From NCBI GenBank assembly GCA_030614705.1, contig JAUWTN010000005.1, forward strand, positions 1 through 35,595: 35,595 nucleotides of DNA, written 5' to 3'. The notes under the pieces were generated by a model. That model saw nothing but the letters and a program-made list of their open reading frames with translations. It was not told where the DNA came from and ran no database searches. The DNA is from Candidatus Aenigmatarchaeota archaeon. Lineage in GTDB: Archaea; Aenigmatarchaeota; Aenigmatarchaeia; QMZS01. The position numbers were made by a program, and so were the translations under genes. Within the stretch, counting starts at the first letter, position 1, and each line of letters opens with the position of its first letter. This document shows, piece by piece, positions 1 through 8,683 of the stretch.

Positions 1-1
1 T

Positions 2-3000
2 GATTCAATTGGTGATGAAGAATTGAGCATATATACTCTGACATCAACCCCGATAACCCCAACAACCCCTAGTGGCTGGAACAAATTCTATGCAAACGAC
101 TCAATCTCAGCAGACGGAACAAACATAACTTATCAATTATTAAACGCCACAAACAACGCAACAAAATGCACTGGGTTGACTGGTAACGGCGATGATATTT
201 CAACCTGCGCTTTGGGATTAACTTCAATAAGATTATTAGCAAACCTTACAACAACAAACACAAGCAACACACCAATTTTGTATGACTGGAATGTGAATTG
301 GACAAGCGCCGACGAAACTCCACCCCAATACTTCAACATCACCGCAACCCCCACCGTCGGAATTACCGGCAACGAATCCAACTACACAGTAGACTGGACC
401 GATGGCACAGAACTGGACACTTGCATCTTCTCACACACATTTGAGCCCACAGTACTCGACACACAGGAGCAAGGCACATCCAACCGACTAACCGGTTTTG
501 GCTCAACCCACTACAGGGCCCAGTCTTTTATTCCAAACAGCAGCGGTTATATAATCAATGCAAGTGCTTATCTTGACTATCAGACCGGCACAAAAGGCAA
601 TGTAATTTATGAAATAAGAGCCAATGACATCGATGCACCCGCATCCACAATACTCAGTCAGGCGACCCTTCCTACTGCGCTGATAACAACAGCAGACTGG
701 TATAACGCAAATTTCACTACACCAGCATCCATAACCCTTGGTGTAACCTATTGGCTCGTCATCACCTCTCCCGCATCCTCAACCAACAATGTCTATAGGG
801 TTCATTATTCATCAACAGACACCTATTCAAAAGGTTATATGGCCTACAGCTTTGATTCCGGGTCCAGCTGGACCACCCAGGCATCCTATGATATACGATT
901 TAAAGTAGAGACCGCAGAATTTAATTATAAAAACGAGACAAAACCATTAACCGAAACATCAGACACCTGCACATTTTCAATAACACCTAAATATAATCTG
1001 ACAGGCACTTGGTACCAATGTGCAAATGATACTCTTAATAACCTGAACTGCACCCCGGAGCAGACCTATCATGTAATCACAGCAGAAGACACAGAATATC
1101 CTAAAGGAAAACTTCTATCACCACTAAACAATTCAAAAGTAAACGGCAATGTTACAATAGTAGCAACAGTTTCAGATAACGTTGGTCTTGATTATGCGTA
1201 TTTCCAGTGGAAAAATACAACAGATCCATGGATTAATCTTACTGATTGTTTGGTAGACTGCCTCAGTTTGCCTACTTGTAATCCAAATTGCATATGGATC
1301 ACTGCAGATTTTGAAAACAGCACCGAAGGCTATGAAATAAGAGTTGTACCTGTAGATTTAAGTGGAAACAAAAATACAAGCACAGCACAGTTTAATTATT
1401 TTATAGACCGGTATGCTCCTTTCATAGAAAACATCACAACAACTTATCCGTCCGCCCAGACTTACATAGCAAATGGGCAGACAGTATCTTTAAACTTAAG
1501 CGCAAGAGACTCACCAGAGCATGAGTCTGGGATAAACACCACGTGGGTTGATTTAAGCAATCTGAACACTTCCAACAACATTACTATGGCATTTGTATCT
1601 GGTAACAAAGAGGCCGGCTACTGGTCAGACTGGGAATTGAATGTTACCTTATCAGGTGCAACAACAGGAACACAGACCGCAGTGATTACAGTTTATGACA
1701 ACGCGACCCCCGAAAACAACATAAGAACAGGTGATGTTTTTGTAGTCAATGTTGACGCAGACTCACCGCAATATTACGATATTTCAAGAGACTCAGACCC
1801 GATTTACATAGATGCCAATGTAACTTATCAGGTCAGATGGACCGACAATATTGACCTGAAATCTTACATTTTCAGTTCAAACTTCACAACCGTCTGGACT
1901 AACGACACCATACAAAATCTGACAGGCACACAAAACTGGTCTGTGGTGACTAAAAACATGACAAACAGCGGAAACTTTGGCTGGAGAATCTATGCCTTTG
2001 ACCACATTAATAACTCAAATGATACAGGGATTCAATACATAACAATTTTATCCACTTTTATACCCTCTCCCGTTGTCACTTTAATAGGACCTTCCACAGA
2101 TATCACAACAACAAACACAACCATAAATTTCACATATAACATAACAGATTTGACAGACGAGCAGTTGGACACATGTGAGCTATACCTTGACTGGACATTA
2201 AACGCCACAGATAATACTATCCTGATTGATGACACAATGAACTTCACAATTGATGGAATAACAGACGATTATCATGAATGGTATGTCCGCTGCAACAACA
2301 CAGACAATGCCTGGGGAATAAGCGATACATGGAATTTTATAATTGACACAATCAATCCATCAATAAATTTCACAGATCCAACAACACAAACAGGCAATCA
2401 CCAGCAAAATTACATTGAAGCCAATGTAACAGCATCAGATACAAACTTGGCAAATATAACAATTTACCTTTACAACTCCACAGGTTTACTTTACAATTTC
2501 ACAAATTCAACAGGATTCTTCTACAATTTCACAAATCTCGACTATGGAACCTATTACCTAAACGCAACAGCAAATGACTCAGCAGGAAACACAAATAGCA
2601 CAGAAACTAGAACAATAACACTTAACACCGCTCCAACAATTTCAGTTCATGAAACTGATAACTCAACAGACAAATCATGGGCTATCTATAACCTTCCACT
2701 CGACTTCCAGTATTATTGCTATGCAGGAGTGGATGGGGTTTGCGATGACAGTAAAGCATATGATACTGATGACAGTACCTGCAATTTCACTATTGAGAAT
2801 AATGGTAGCCTTACTGTTGATGTTTTGATGTATGCTCTCGGAAATTACTCTGACAATTATTTTATATGTTCAAGCTCTGATGCAAATGATGACGGGGACT
2901 ATGATGATGGGGATTATGATTGTAAAGATGCTCTATTATCAAACAGAAATGGCGCAGATAATATGCAGATTTATAATGGATCTGCATGGTTCAATGTATC

Positions 3001-3196
3001 TAATAAATATATGGATGGAACTTCATATGGGCTGGCAATAGCCTGCGACCTGCCTGCAGATACCAATCTGAGTGGTATAGATTTTCAGGTAAGGGTTCCC
3101 AATTGTGTTGCTGTAGACGATTACAGCGCAACCCTCCAGTTTGTTGCATACTCTGAGATTTCAGGTTGCAGTATAGGGAGTTATTTCGAACCTTAA
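2..3196 (+). CDS. Large secreted surface protein with repeated Ig-like/fibronectin-like domains, 5'-truncated by the window edge
   Basis: The frame stays open from base 2 upstream of the listed TTG at 23 (DSIGDEELSIY...). Many repeated Ig-like blocks (e.g. 'DTINPSINFTDPT...NITIYLYNSTG...YYLNATANDSAGNTNSTETRTI') and very abundant N-x-S/T sequons. No C-terminal TM. Confidence 0.85.
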   Translation, partial: DSIGDEELSIYTLTSTPITPTTPSGWNKFYANDSISADGTNITYQLLNATNNATKCTGLTGNGDDISTCALGLTSIRLLANLTTTNTSNTPILYDWNVNWTSADETPPQYFNITATPTVGITGNESNYTVDWTDGTELDTCIFSHTFEPTVLDTQEQGTSNRLTGFGSTHYRAQSFIPNSSGYIINASAYLDYQTGTKGNVIYEIRANDIDAPASTILSQATLPTALITTADWYNANFTTPASITLGVTYWLVITSPASSTNNVYRVHYSSTDTYSKGYMAYSFDSGSSWTTQASYDIRFKVETAEFNYKNETKPLTETSDTCTFSITPKYNLTGTWYQCANDTLNNLNCTPEQTYHVITAEDTEYPKGKLLSPLNNSKVNGNVTIVATVSDNVGLDYAYFQWKNTTDPWINLTDCLVDCLSLPTCNPNCIWITADFENSTEGYEIRVVPVDLSGNKNTSTAQFNYFIDRYAPFIENITTTYPSAQTYIANGQTVSLNLSARDSPEHESGINTTWVDLSNLNTSNNITMAFVSGNKEAGYWSDWELNVTLSGATTGTQTAVITVYDNATPENNIRTGDVFVVNVDADSPQYYDISRDSDPIYIDANVTYQVRWTDNIDLKSYIFSSNFTTVWTNDTIQNLTGTQNWSVVTKNMTNSGNFGWRIYAFDHINNSNDTGIQYITILSTFIPSPVVTLIGPSTDITTTNTTINFTYNITDLTDEQLDTCELYLDWTLNATDNTILIDDTMNFTIDGITDDYHEWYVRCNNTDNAWGISDTWNFIIDTINPSINFTDPTTQTGNHQQNYIEANVTASDTNLANITIYLYNSTGLLYNFTNSTGFFYNFTNLDYGTYYLNATANDSAGNTNSTETRTITLNTAPTISVHETDNSTDKSWAIYNLPLDFQYYCYAGVDGVCDDSKAYDTDDSTCNFTIENNGSLTVDVLMYALGNYSDNYFICSSSDANDDGDYDDGDYDCKDALLSNRNGADNMQIYNGSAWFNVSNKYMDGTSYGLAIACDLPADTNLSGIDFQVRVPNCVAVDDYSATLQFVAYSEISGCSIGSYFEP

Positions 3197-3237
3197 TGCC
3201 AATAATTTAACTGAAAGGATTAAAATTATATAATTAT

Positions 3238-4572
3238 ATGAACTATTTAAGAAAAACACTGCTCCTGATGATTTTGATGATAATATTCAGTCAGATTACT
3301 CTGGCAATTAAAATATCTCCCCCTATTAATGCTGGAATGCTGGAACCAAAAACATCTTATGAATTTCTTATATCCCTGACAAATCAGGAAAATAAAACAA
3401 TTGAACTATTTTTAGATTTGACCTCCAGAGCAGAATATTTAAGTCTTTATTCTACATTTGAATCAAGCATTAATCTTGCTCCCTATAAAACAAAAAATAT
3501 ATTAATTACAATTCATACCCAGGAACCCGGCATCTTCAATCCAGGTAATCATATCCTAACAATTCTGCCAGAAACAACATCAAGCGGAAATGGTGTTGGA
3601 ATTATATCTTCCCCTGTAATAGAAATAAAATTCACAATCCCAGGCAATGTTACAAAAAAATTGGAACTAAATAATTTCAATGTTGTTCAGGGAGAAAATA
3701 ATATAGATCTCCAATTATCTGCTGAGAATACTGGAAATGTTAGAGTCGGGGCATTTCCAATTGTGGAAATACAAAAATATCATGGTACTAATTCATACCC
3801 TCTAAATCCCCCTGTTGAAATAAAAGGAAAAACCCAGTATTTAATTTACCCTGAAGATTTAATCAGCATGAATCTTGTATGTGATATCTCCTCACTCAAT
3901 GCAGGAAAATATAAAGCAATCGCTAAAGTAGAATATGACAATAAAGAAACAAATATTATTTCCCATGATTTTACAATTGAAAAAGAAGAAAAATCAGATG
4001 AAGATAAAAAAGAACCAAACAGCAACCCTTCTTCTGAAAACAATTATGATGAACCTTACAATCAAGAAACCGGAACAATCAACATTGGAGGCAATCTCTT
4101 AGATGAAACACAAAACCAACCTGAAATAGAAAGAAAAGAACTCCGTATATCAAATCTTAAAATTGAACCTATAGAAGGAGAAAATGGTTTAATAATAAGG
4201 ATAGAAATTGAAAATATTTACAAAGACAATATAAATTATGAAGCTATCTTCAGTCTATTTGATGAATTAGGAAACAAGGTGGATGAGATGACTGAAGTTG
4301 GAGAAGTAAATGGTTTTGAAATAAAAAATCTGTAAAAAATCTTGTATGGAAAACCAGGAGATTATAAAATAAATGTAAAAGTGGAATATGAAAATGGAAT
4401 GGATGAAAAAGAAATCTGGGCACAATTGCCTGAAGAAAAAAATCTAAAAGAAACAGAAAAAAATCCCACTGGTTTTTTTATATTTAACCCTCTCAAAGAA
4501 AATATCTGGCTCTTGTTAATAATAACACTTGCATTAATTTCTGTTTTTATATATAAAAAACGCAATAAATAA
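3238..4572 (+). CDS. Membrane-anchored surface protein with NEW3/CARDB-like domains, interrupted by one in-frame TAA (4333-4335)
   Basis: ORFs 3238-4335 and 4342-4572 are in the same frame, separated only by the stop and ATC. The downstream part completes the beta domain (KILYGKPGDYKINVKVEYENG) and ends in a TM helix plus KKRNK. Confidence 0.75.
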
Positions 4573-4574
4573 AA

Positions 4575-5213
4575 ATGAATCTCAAATACTTTCTTTTGAT
4601 TTTAATAACAATTCTTTTGTTAGGTTCAAATATAATTTCAGGAAATTCAATTTTTACAGGTCTGTTTGGAGCCACTACTTCAGTCGGTATTATTAATCAG
4701 GTTGATGCCGTGATGTATGAAGAGCAAAAAGAAGATGTTATATTCCAGATTAATTTGAACGATAATGGCAGTTGGTATAGTTATAACGGCAGTTTTGGGG
4801 GGATAAAAAGCGGATATGATGATTATGATAATTTAACTCAAACATTTACTTTGGAAAATATTGGGAGCGTAAATATAGACATTCTTATAGCCTCAGAAGA
4901 TTTTGGTGAAAATGGAAGTTATATAAATGCGGACCTTGCCAATGGCGATTTGCAGATTTATATCCCGGGAATTGGGTGGAGAAACATACCTGACAATAAT
5001 GATGCTGACATAGACGGAATAAAAGATAATAGCGAACTGTGCATCGCAAATGATTTAAAAGTTGGCAATAATGTGCAGGGATTTGATTTTCAGGTCAGAG
5101 GAAATCTTTCAGGCAACTATACCTCCCAATTGACAATTACCGCATATAATAATCACACAGTTAACCCATGCACAGGGTCGGGAATTTATATAAATGTAGG
5201 TGAACTATCATGA
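4575..5213 (+). CDS. Small secreted protein whose fold resembles the C-terminal domain of the 1057-aa surface protein; TasA/camelysin-like subunit possible
   Basis: N-terminal signal peptide. 'TFTLENIGSVNIDILIAS...LQIYIPGIGWRNI...GFDFQVRGNLSGNYTSQLTITAY' parallels 'CNFTIENNGSLTVDVLMYAL...MQIYNGSAWFNV...GIDFQVRVPNCVAVDDYSATLQFVAY'. Confidence 0.65.
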   Translation: MNLKYFLLILITILLLGSNIISGNSIFTGLFGATTSVGIINQVDAVMYEEQKEDVIFQINLNDNGSWYSYNGSFGGIKSGYDDYDNLTQTFTLENIGSVNIDILIASEDFGENGSYINADLANGDLQIYIPGIGWRNIPDNNDADIDGIKDNSELCIANDLKVGNNVQGFDFQVRGNLSGNYTSQLTITAYNNHTVNPCTGSGIYINVGELS

Positions 5214-7060
5214 TGATGATAATAAACAAAGCGATTATTTATCTCATCCTGCTAATCTGTTTTGTTTCTCCAATACTTGGTGTTGGCATACTTCCTTCAG
5301 ATCGGGAAGGAAGTGAACTTGATTTGGATATAATCTACAATTTTTCATTTACTCTAACAAACACGCATCCTTATGATTTAAATATAACCTTTGAAACAAT
5401 GAACAATAATCTTAAATCTTATATTACTTACAATCCATCAACCCTGACTTTGAATACCACCGATAATAAAATTCCATTCAATGTAATAATAAACCCGAAG
5501 AATATACCTCACGGAGATTACACCTTAATATTCAGACCAAATGCAATCTCATACAAACCGGAAATTAATTATACTGAAAATACCTCTCTGGCAGGGATAA
5601 TAATCCCCACAGCCACAGGAACAATTAGTTTTAATGTGCCTGAAGAACCGGAAATTCCAGATGATCCCCCATCTCCGGATGAACCTTCAGATAGTTTCAC
5701 CGGAGGTTCAATAGGAGAAATGCCCTTAATACCAAAAACCAAATTGCTTGAAATTGAAGTCCCTGTATTTGTTAAACTCACTGAAGAAAGTGTTTCCGTC
5801 ATAATTAAACTTAAAAATATGGGAACAGAAAATCTTCAAAATCTTTCAATTACCCTGACCCCAGATAATCCAATAGCACTGAAATATAACTCAATTATAG
5901 GATATTTAAATGCTGGTGAAGAAAAAAATATTCTGGTTGAAATTAGCAATGCCACCTCAATCCAAACCGGAATTAAAATAAATGTTTATGACTCTGAAAA
6001 CAACTGGAGCGCATTGTTTTTGGTTTACACTGAAACCTCAAGAAGTGATATTGAAACAGGATGCATTAGAATAGAACCAAAAAATTTCAGGATTGAAGCA
6101 GACAAAAACACCTCATTAAATTTAACGCTCATCAACATATGCAATACAACATTAAATAATATTGGTGTGGAAATAAACCAATTAAATTATAAAAAAACTC
6201 TGCAAACACTTGAAGACCAGACAACAATTGAACTAAATTTAATTCTCAAAGAAGGCGAATATAGCTATGAAATTAAATCCGTTTATGAAGGGGGAAGTTC
6301 AACAAGCAGGATTACAATACAATCTATAGACTACCAACAGTTTTTGGACGAAATAAAAAAACTTGAACAAATGCTGGAGGAAATTAAAATTAAAATTAAA
6401 TTAACACCTTATATTCCAAACAAAGATAACCTTATTAATGAAACAAATGAAATGGAGTACTTGATTAACTATTCTAAAGAACTTCTGAACCAGGACAAAA
6501 TCCAAAATCTGCAAGCTTTATTAACGCAAATCAGAAAAAATGGAGGGGTAATTCTCAACCACCTTAATTTATGGATAATAATAAATCTATTGGCGATTTT
6601 GCTATTATTCTCCATGCCGGCAATCATATGGTTCCTGATAAAAATTCTGGAAAAGAAAGAACTTGAAAAAGAAATAGGCGCTTATTCAAAAAGAGTCCAA
6701 AAAAAATACACTCAGGAATTGAGAAAAAAGATAAAACTTAGAATTAAAAAACCCAAGAAAAAGAAAGAAAATATAGAATTAGAAAAAGCGGAAAGAAATG
6801 AGGAAAACAATAAAACAAAACAAAAAACGAAGAATTTGGGAGAAAAAATAAAAAAATTGAGGAACAGAATAAATAAAAAAATATCCAAAACAAAAAAAAT
6901 AATTAAAAAACCCAATGAAAAAAGAGAAAATGAAAAAACAGTAAAGAAAATGAAAATAAAAGAGAACTCAAAGACAAAATTAAAAAAGAAAGAAGATATA
7001 AAATCAAAAAAAAGAAAACATAAAATATCTGTAAAAAGGAAAAAATATGCAAAGAAATAA
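5210..7060 (+). CDS. Membrane protein: signal peptide, NEW3/CARDB-like ectodomains, coiled coil, TM helix and very Lys-rich cytoplasmic tail
   Basis: ATGA overlap with the upstream stop. Ectodomain 'FVKLTEESVSVIIKLKNMGTENLQNLSITL'. TM 'LWIIINLLAILLLFSMPAIIWFLI' followed by ~140 residues dominated by K/E/R/N. Confidence 0.8.
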   Translation: MMMIINKAIIYLILLICFVSPILGVGILPSDREGSELDLDIIYNFSFTLTNTHPYDLNITFETMNNNLKSYITYNPSTLTLNTTDNKIPFNVIINPKNIPHGDYTLIFRPNAISYKPEINYTENTSLAGIIIPTATGTISFNVPEEPEIPDDPPSPDEPSDSFTGGSIGEMPLIPKTKLLEIEVPVFVKLTEESVSVIIKLKNMGTENLQNLSITLTPDNPIALKYNSIIGYLNAGEEKNILVEISNATSIQTGIKINVYDSENNWSALFLVYTETSRSDIETGCIRIEPKNFRIEADKNTSLNLTLINICNTTLNNIGVEINQLNYKKTLQTLEDQTTIELNLILKEGEYSYEIKSVYEGGSSTSRITIQSIDYQQFLDEIKKLEQMLEEIKIKIKLTPYIPNKDNLINETNEMEYLINYSKELLNQDKIQNLQALLTQIRKNGGVILNHLNLWIIINLLAILLLFSMPAIIWFLIKILEKKELEKEIGAYSKRVQKKYTQELRKKIKLRIKKPKKKKENIELEKAERNEENNKTKQKTKNLGEKIKKLRNRINKKISKTKKIIKKPNEKRENEKTVKKMKIKENSKTKLKKKEDIKSKKRKHKISVKRKKYAKK

Positions 7061-7811
7061 AATTAATGGGAAAAATCGCGCATTTAAAAAAATATATTTT
7101 CTGTATTGCTGTATTTTGATAATATGCTTACTCGCAATATCATGGAGCAATGCATCAATTACCGGTAAACTGACCGGAATTTCGCCCCAGCAGGAAAATA
7201 TCATATTGGAAAATCAAATAACTGAGATATTTCCGCAAACAGAAAATGAACCAAAATCTCAGGATTATAAACTTTACTGGGCAGAAAACAAAGAAAAAAT
7301 TAATAATATCTTCAATTCATACATAAAAAAATATCATAAAATAGATTGCATTGATTACAACCAGCTAAGAAGTTTGCTGCAACCAAATCAAAAAATCAAA
7401 AAAATTGCAAAGAACCTGACACATAACTCAACCACAGAACTTGAAACCGCATATATCTTGCATCAATTCGTATACAACAATATTAAGTACGCAGAAATAG
7501 ATAATCCAATGAATCCAGCACAGATATTATTATCAAAAAAAGGTGACTGCTCCGAAAAAGCTATTTTATTAAACAGCCTCTTGGAATCAATAAATATTGA
7601 TTCTTATATTGCTGACGGCAATAAACACAAATATATTTTTGTAAAAATAGACAATATTTGGGCGCCTATAGACCCTTCAACAAAGGATTTTTATTTTGTT
7701 TGTAAAAACTGGAACAACAAAAATATAAGTTATTATCACTCAGAAACACAGTCTTTTTTATTCAATTCAAAAGCGACTTTATCCAATAAAAACTGGTGCA
7801 ACTCCCCTTAA
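7047..7811 (+). CDS. Transglutaminase-like (papain-fold) domain protein with N-terminal TM/signal
   Basis: Transglutaminase-core pattern 'AYILHQFVYNNIKYAEI...KKGDCSEKAILLNSLLESINIDSYIADG...KHKYIFVKIDNIWAPIDPS', i.e. Cys...His...Asp order. Confidence 0.8.
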   Translation: MQRNKINGKNRAFKKIYFLYCCILIICLLAISWSNASITGKLTGISPQQENIILENQITEIFPQTENEPKSQDYKLYWAENKEKINNIFNSYIKKYHKIDCIDYNQLRSLLQPNQKIKKIAKNLTHNSTTELETAYILHQFVYNNIKYAEIDNPMNPAQILLSKKGDCSEKAILLNSLLESINIDSYIADGNKHKYIFVKIDNIWAPIDPSTKDFYFVCKNWNNKNISYYHSETQSFLFNSKATLSNKNWCNSP

Positions 7812-7843
7812 AGAGGTTATTTGATATAAAAGTATATTTAACT

Positions 7844-8683
7844 ATGGCACTGAATTTTTATCAGGAAAAAGACAAAAATTCTTTTAAAAATCAAATTAAA
7901 AAAATCGATGAAGCAATCAAAAACAAGCAAACAAAAAGAATTATCGGAATTGCATCGGGCAAAGGTGGTGTTGGAAAAACACTGGTAACCATAAACCTTG
8001 GATTGGCAATCAATAAATTTGGAGAAAATATTACTTTGGTTGATGCGGATATCACTGCTTCAAATCTTGGACTTCAGCTCGGAACTTTTTCTTTTCCAAC
8101 TAACCTGCAGGAAGTTTTAAATGGAAAATCAAAAATACGCAAAGCAATCTATTCAACATCCACAGGATTTAATTTAATCCCCTCCTCTATTGCGTTAGGT
8201 TCCATCAACGCAAAAACAAACAATCTTAAAAAAGTGCTAAAAAAATTAAACGGGCTTATCTTAATTGATTGTCCTCCGGGTTTGGATAAAGACTCGGTTA
8301 ATGTATTAAATTCGTGCGATGATCTTATTGTTGTTGCAACTCCAGATCTTCCTGCAATGACCAATGCCGCAAAAACAATTCAAATCGCAAAAAAAATGAA
8401 GAAAGAAATTCTCGGCGTGGTTGTAAACAGATATAATCATGATAAATATGAATTATCATCTAATGAAATCGAATTAATGTGCGGCGCGCCCATATTAAGT
8501 AAAATACCTGAAGAATCTGACATTAGAAAAAGTTTATTTGTAAGAGCTCCGGTTTTAGATTACAATAATTACTCAAAAGCAACAATAGAATTTTATAAAC
8601 TTGCTGCAAAATTAATTAAACAGGATTACAACCCACCGGACTTTTTAAGTTTAAAAAGATTTTTGCAGAAATTCAAAAAATGA
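7844..8683 (+). CDS. MinD/ParA-family deviant Walker A ATPase
   Basis: 'GIASGKGGVGKTLVTINLGLAINKFGENITLVDADITASNLGLQLG' Walker A and 'LILIDCPPGLDKDSVNVLNSCDDLIVVATPD'. Start moved from GTG 7796 to ATG 7844 (MALNFYQEK), outside most of the overlap with the upstream gene. Confidence 0.92.
   Translation: MALNFYQEKDKNSFKNQIKKIDEAIKNKQTKRIIGIASGKGGVGKTLVTINLGLAINKFGENITLVDADITASNLGLQLGTFSFPTNLQEVLNGKSKIRKAIYSTSTGFNLIPSSIALGSINAKTNNLKKVLKKLNGLILIDCPPGLDKDSVNVLNSCDDLIVVATPDLPAMTNAAKTIQIAKKMKKEILGVVVNRYNHDKYELSSNEIELMCGAPILSKIPEESDIRKSLFVRAPVLDYNNYSKATIEFYKLAAKLIKQDYNPPDFLSLKRFLQKFKK

Noticed and set aside
6712-7204. Minus-strand Phe-rich ORFs (6712-6915, 7004-7204)
   Set aside because: Shadow of the purine-rich Lys-tail coding region.
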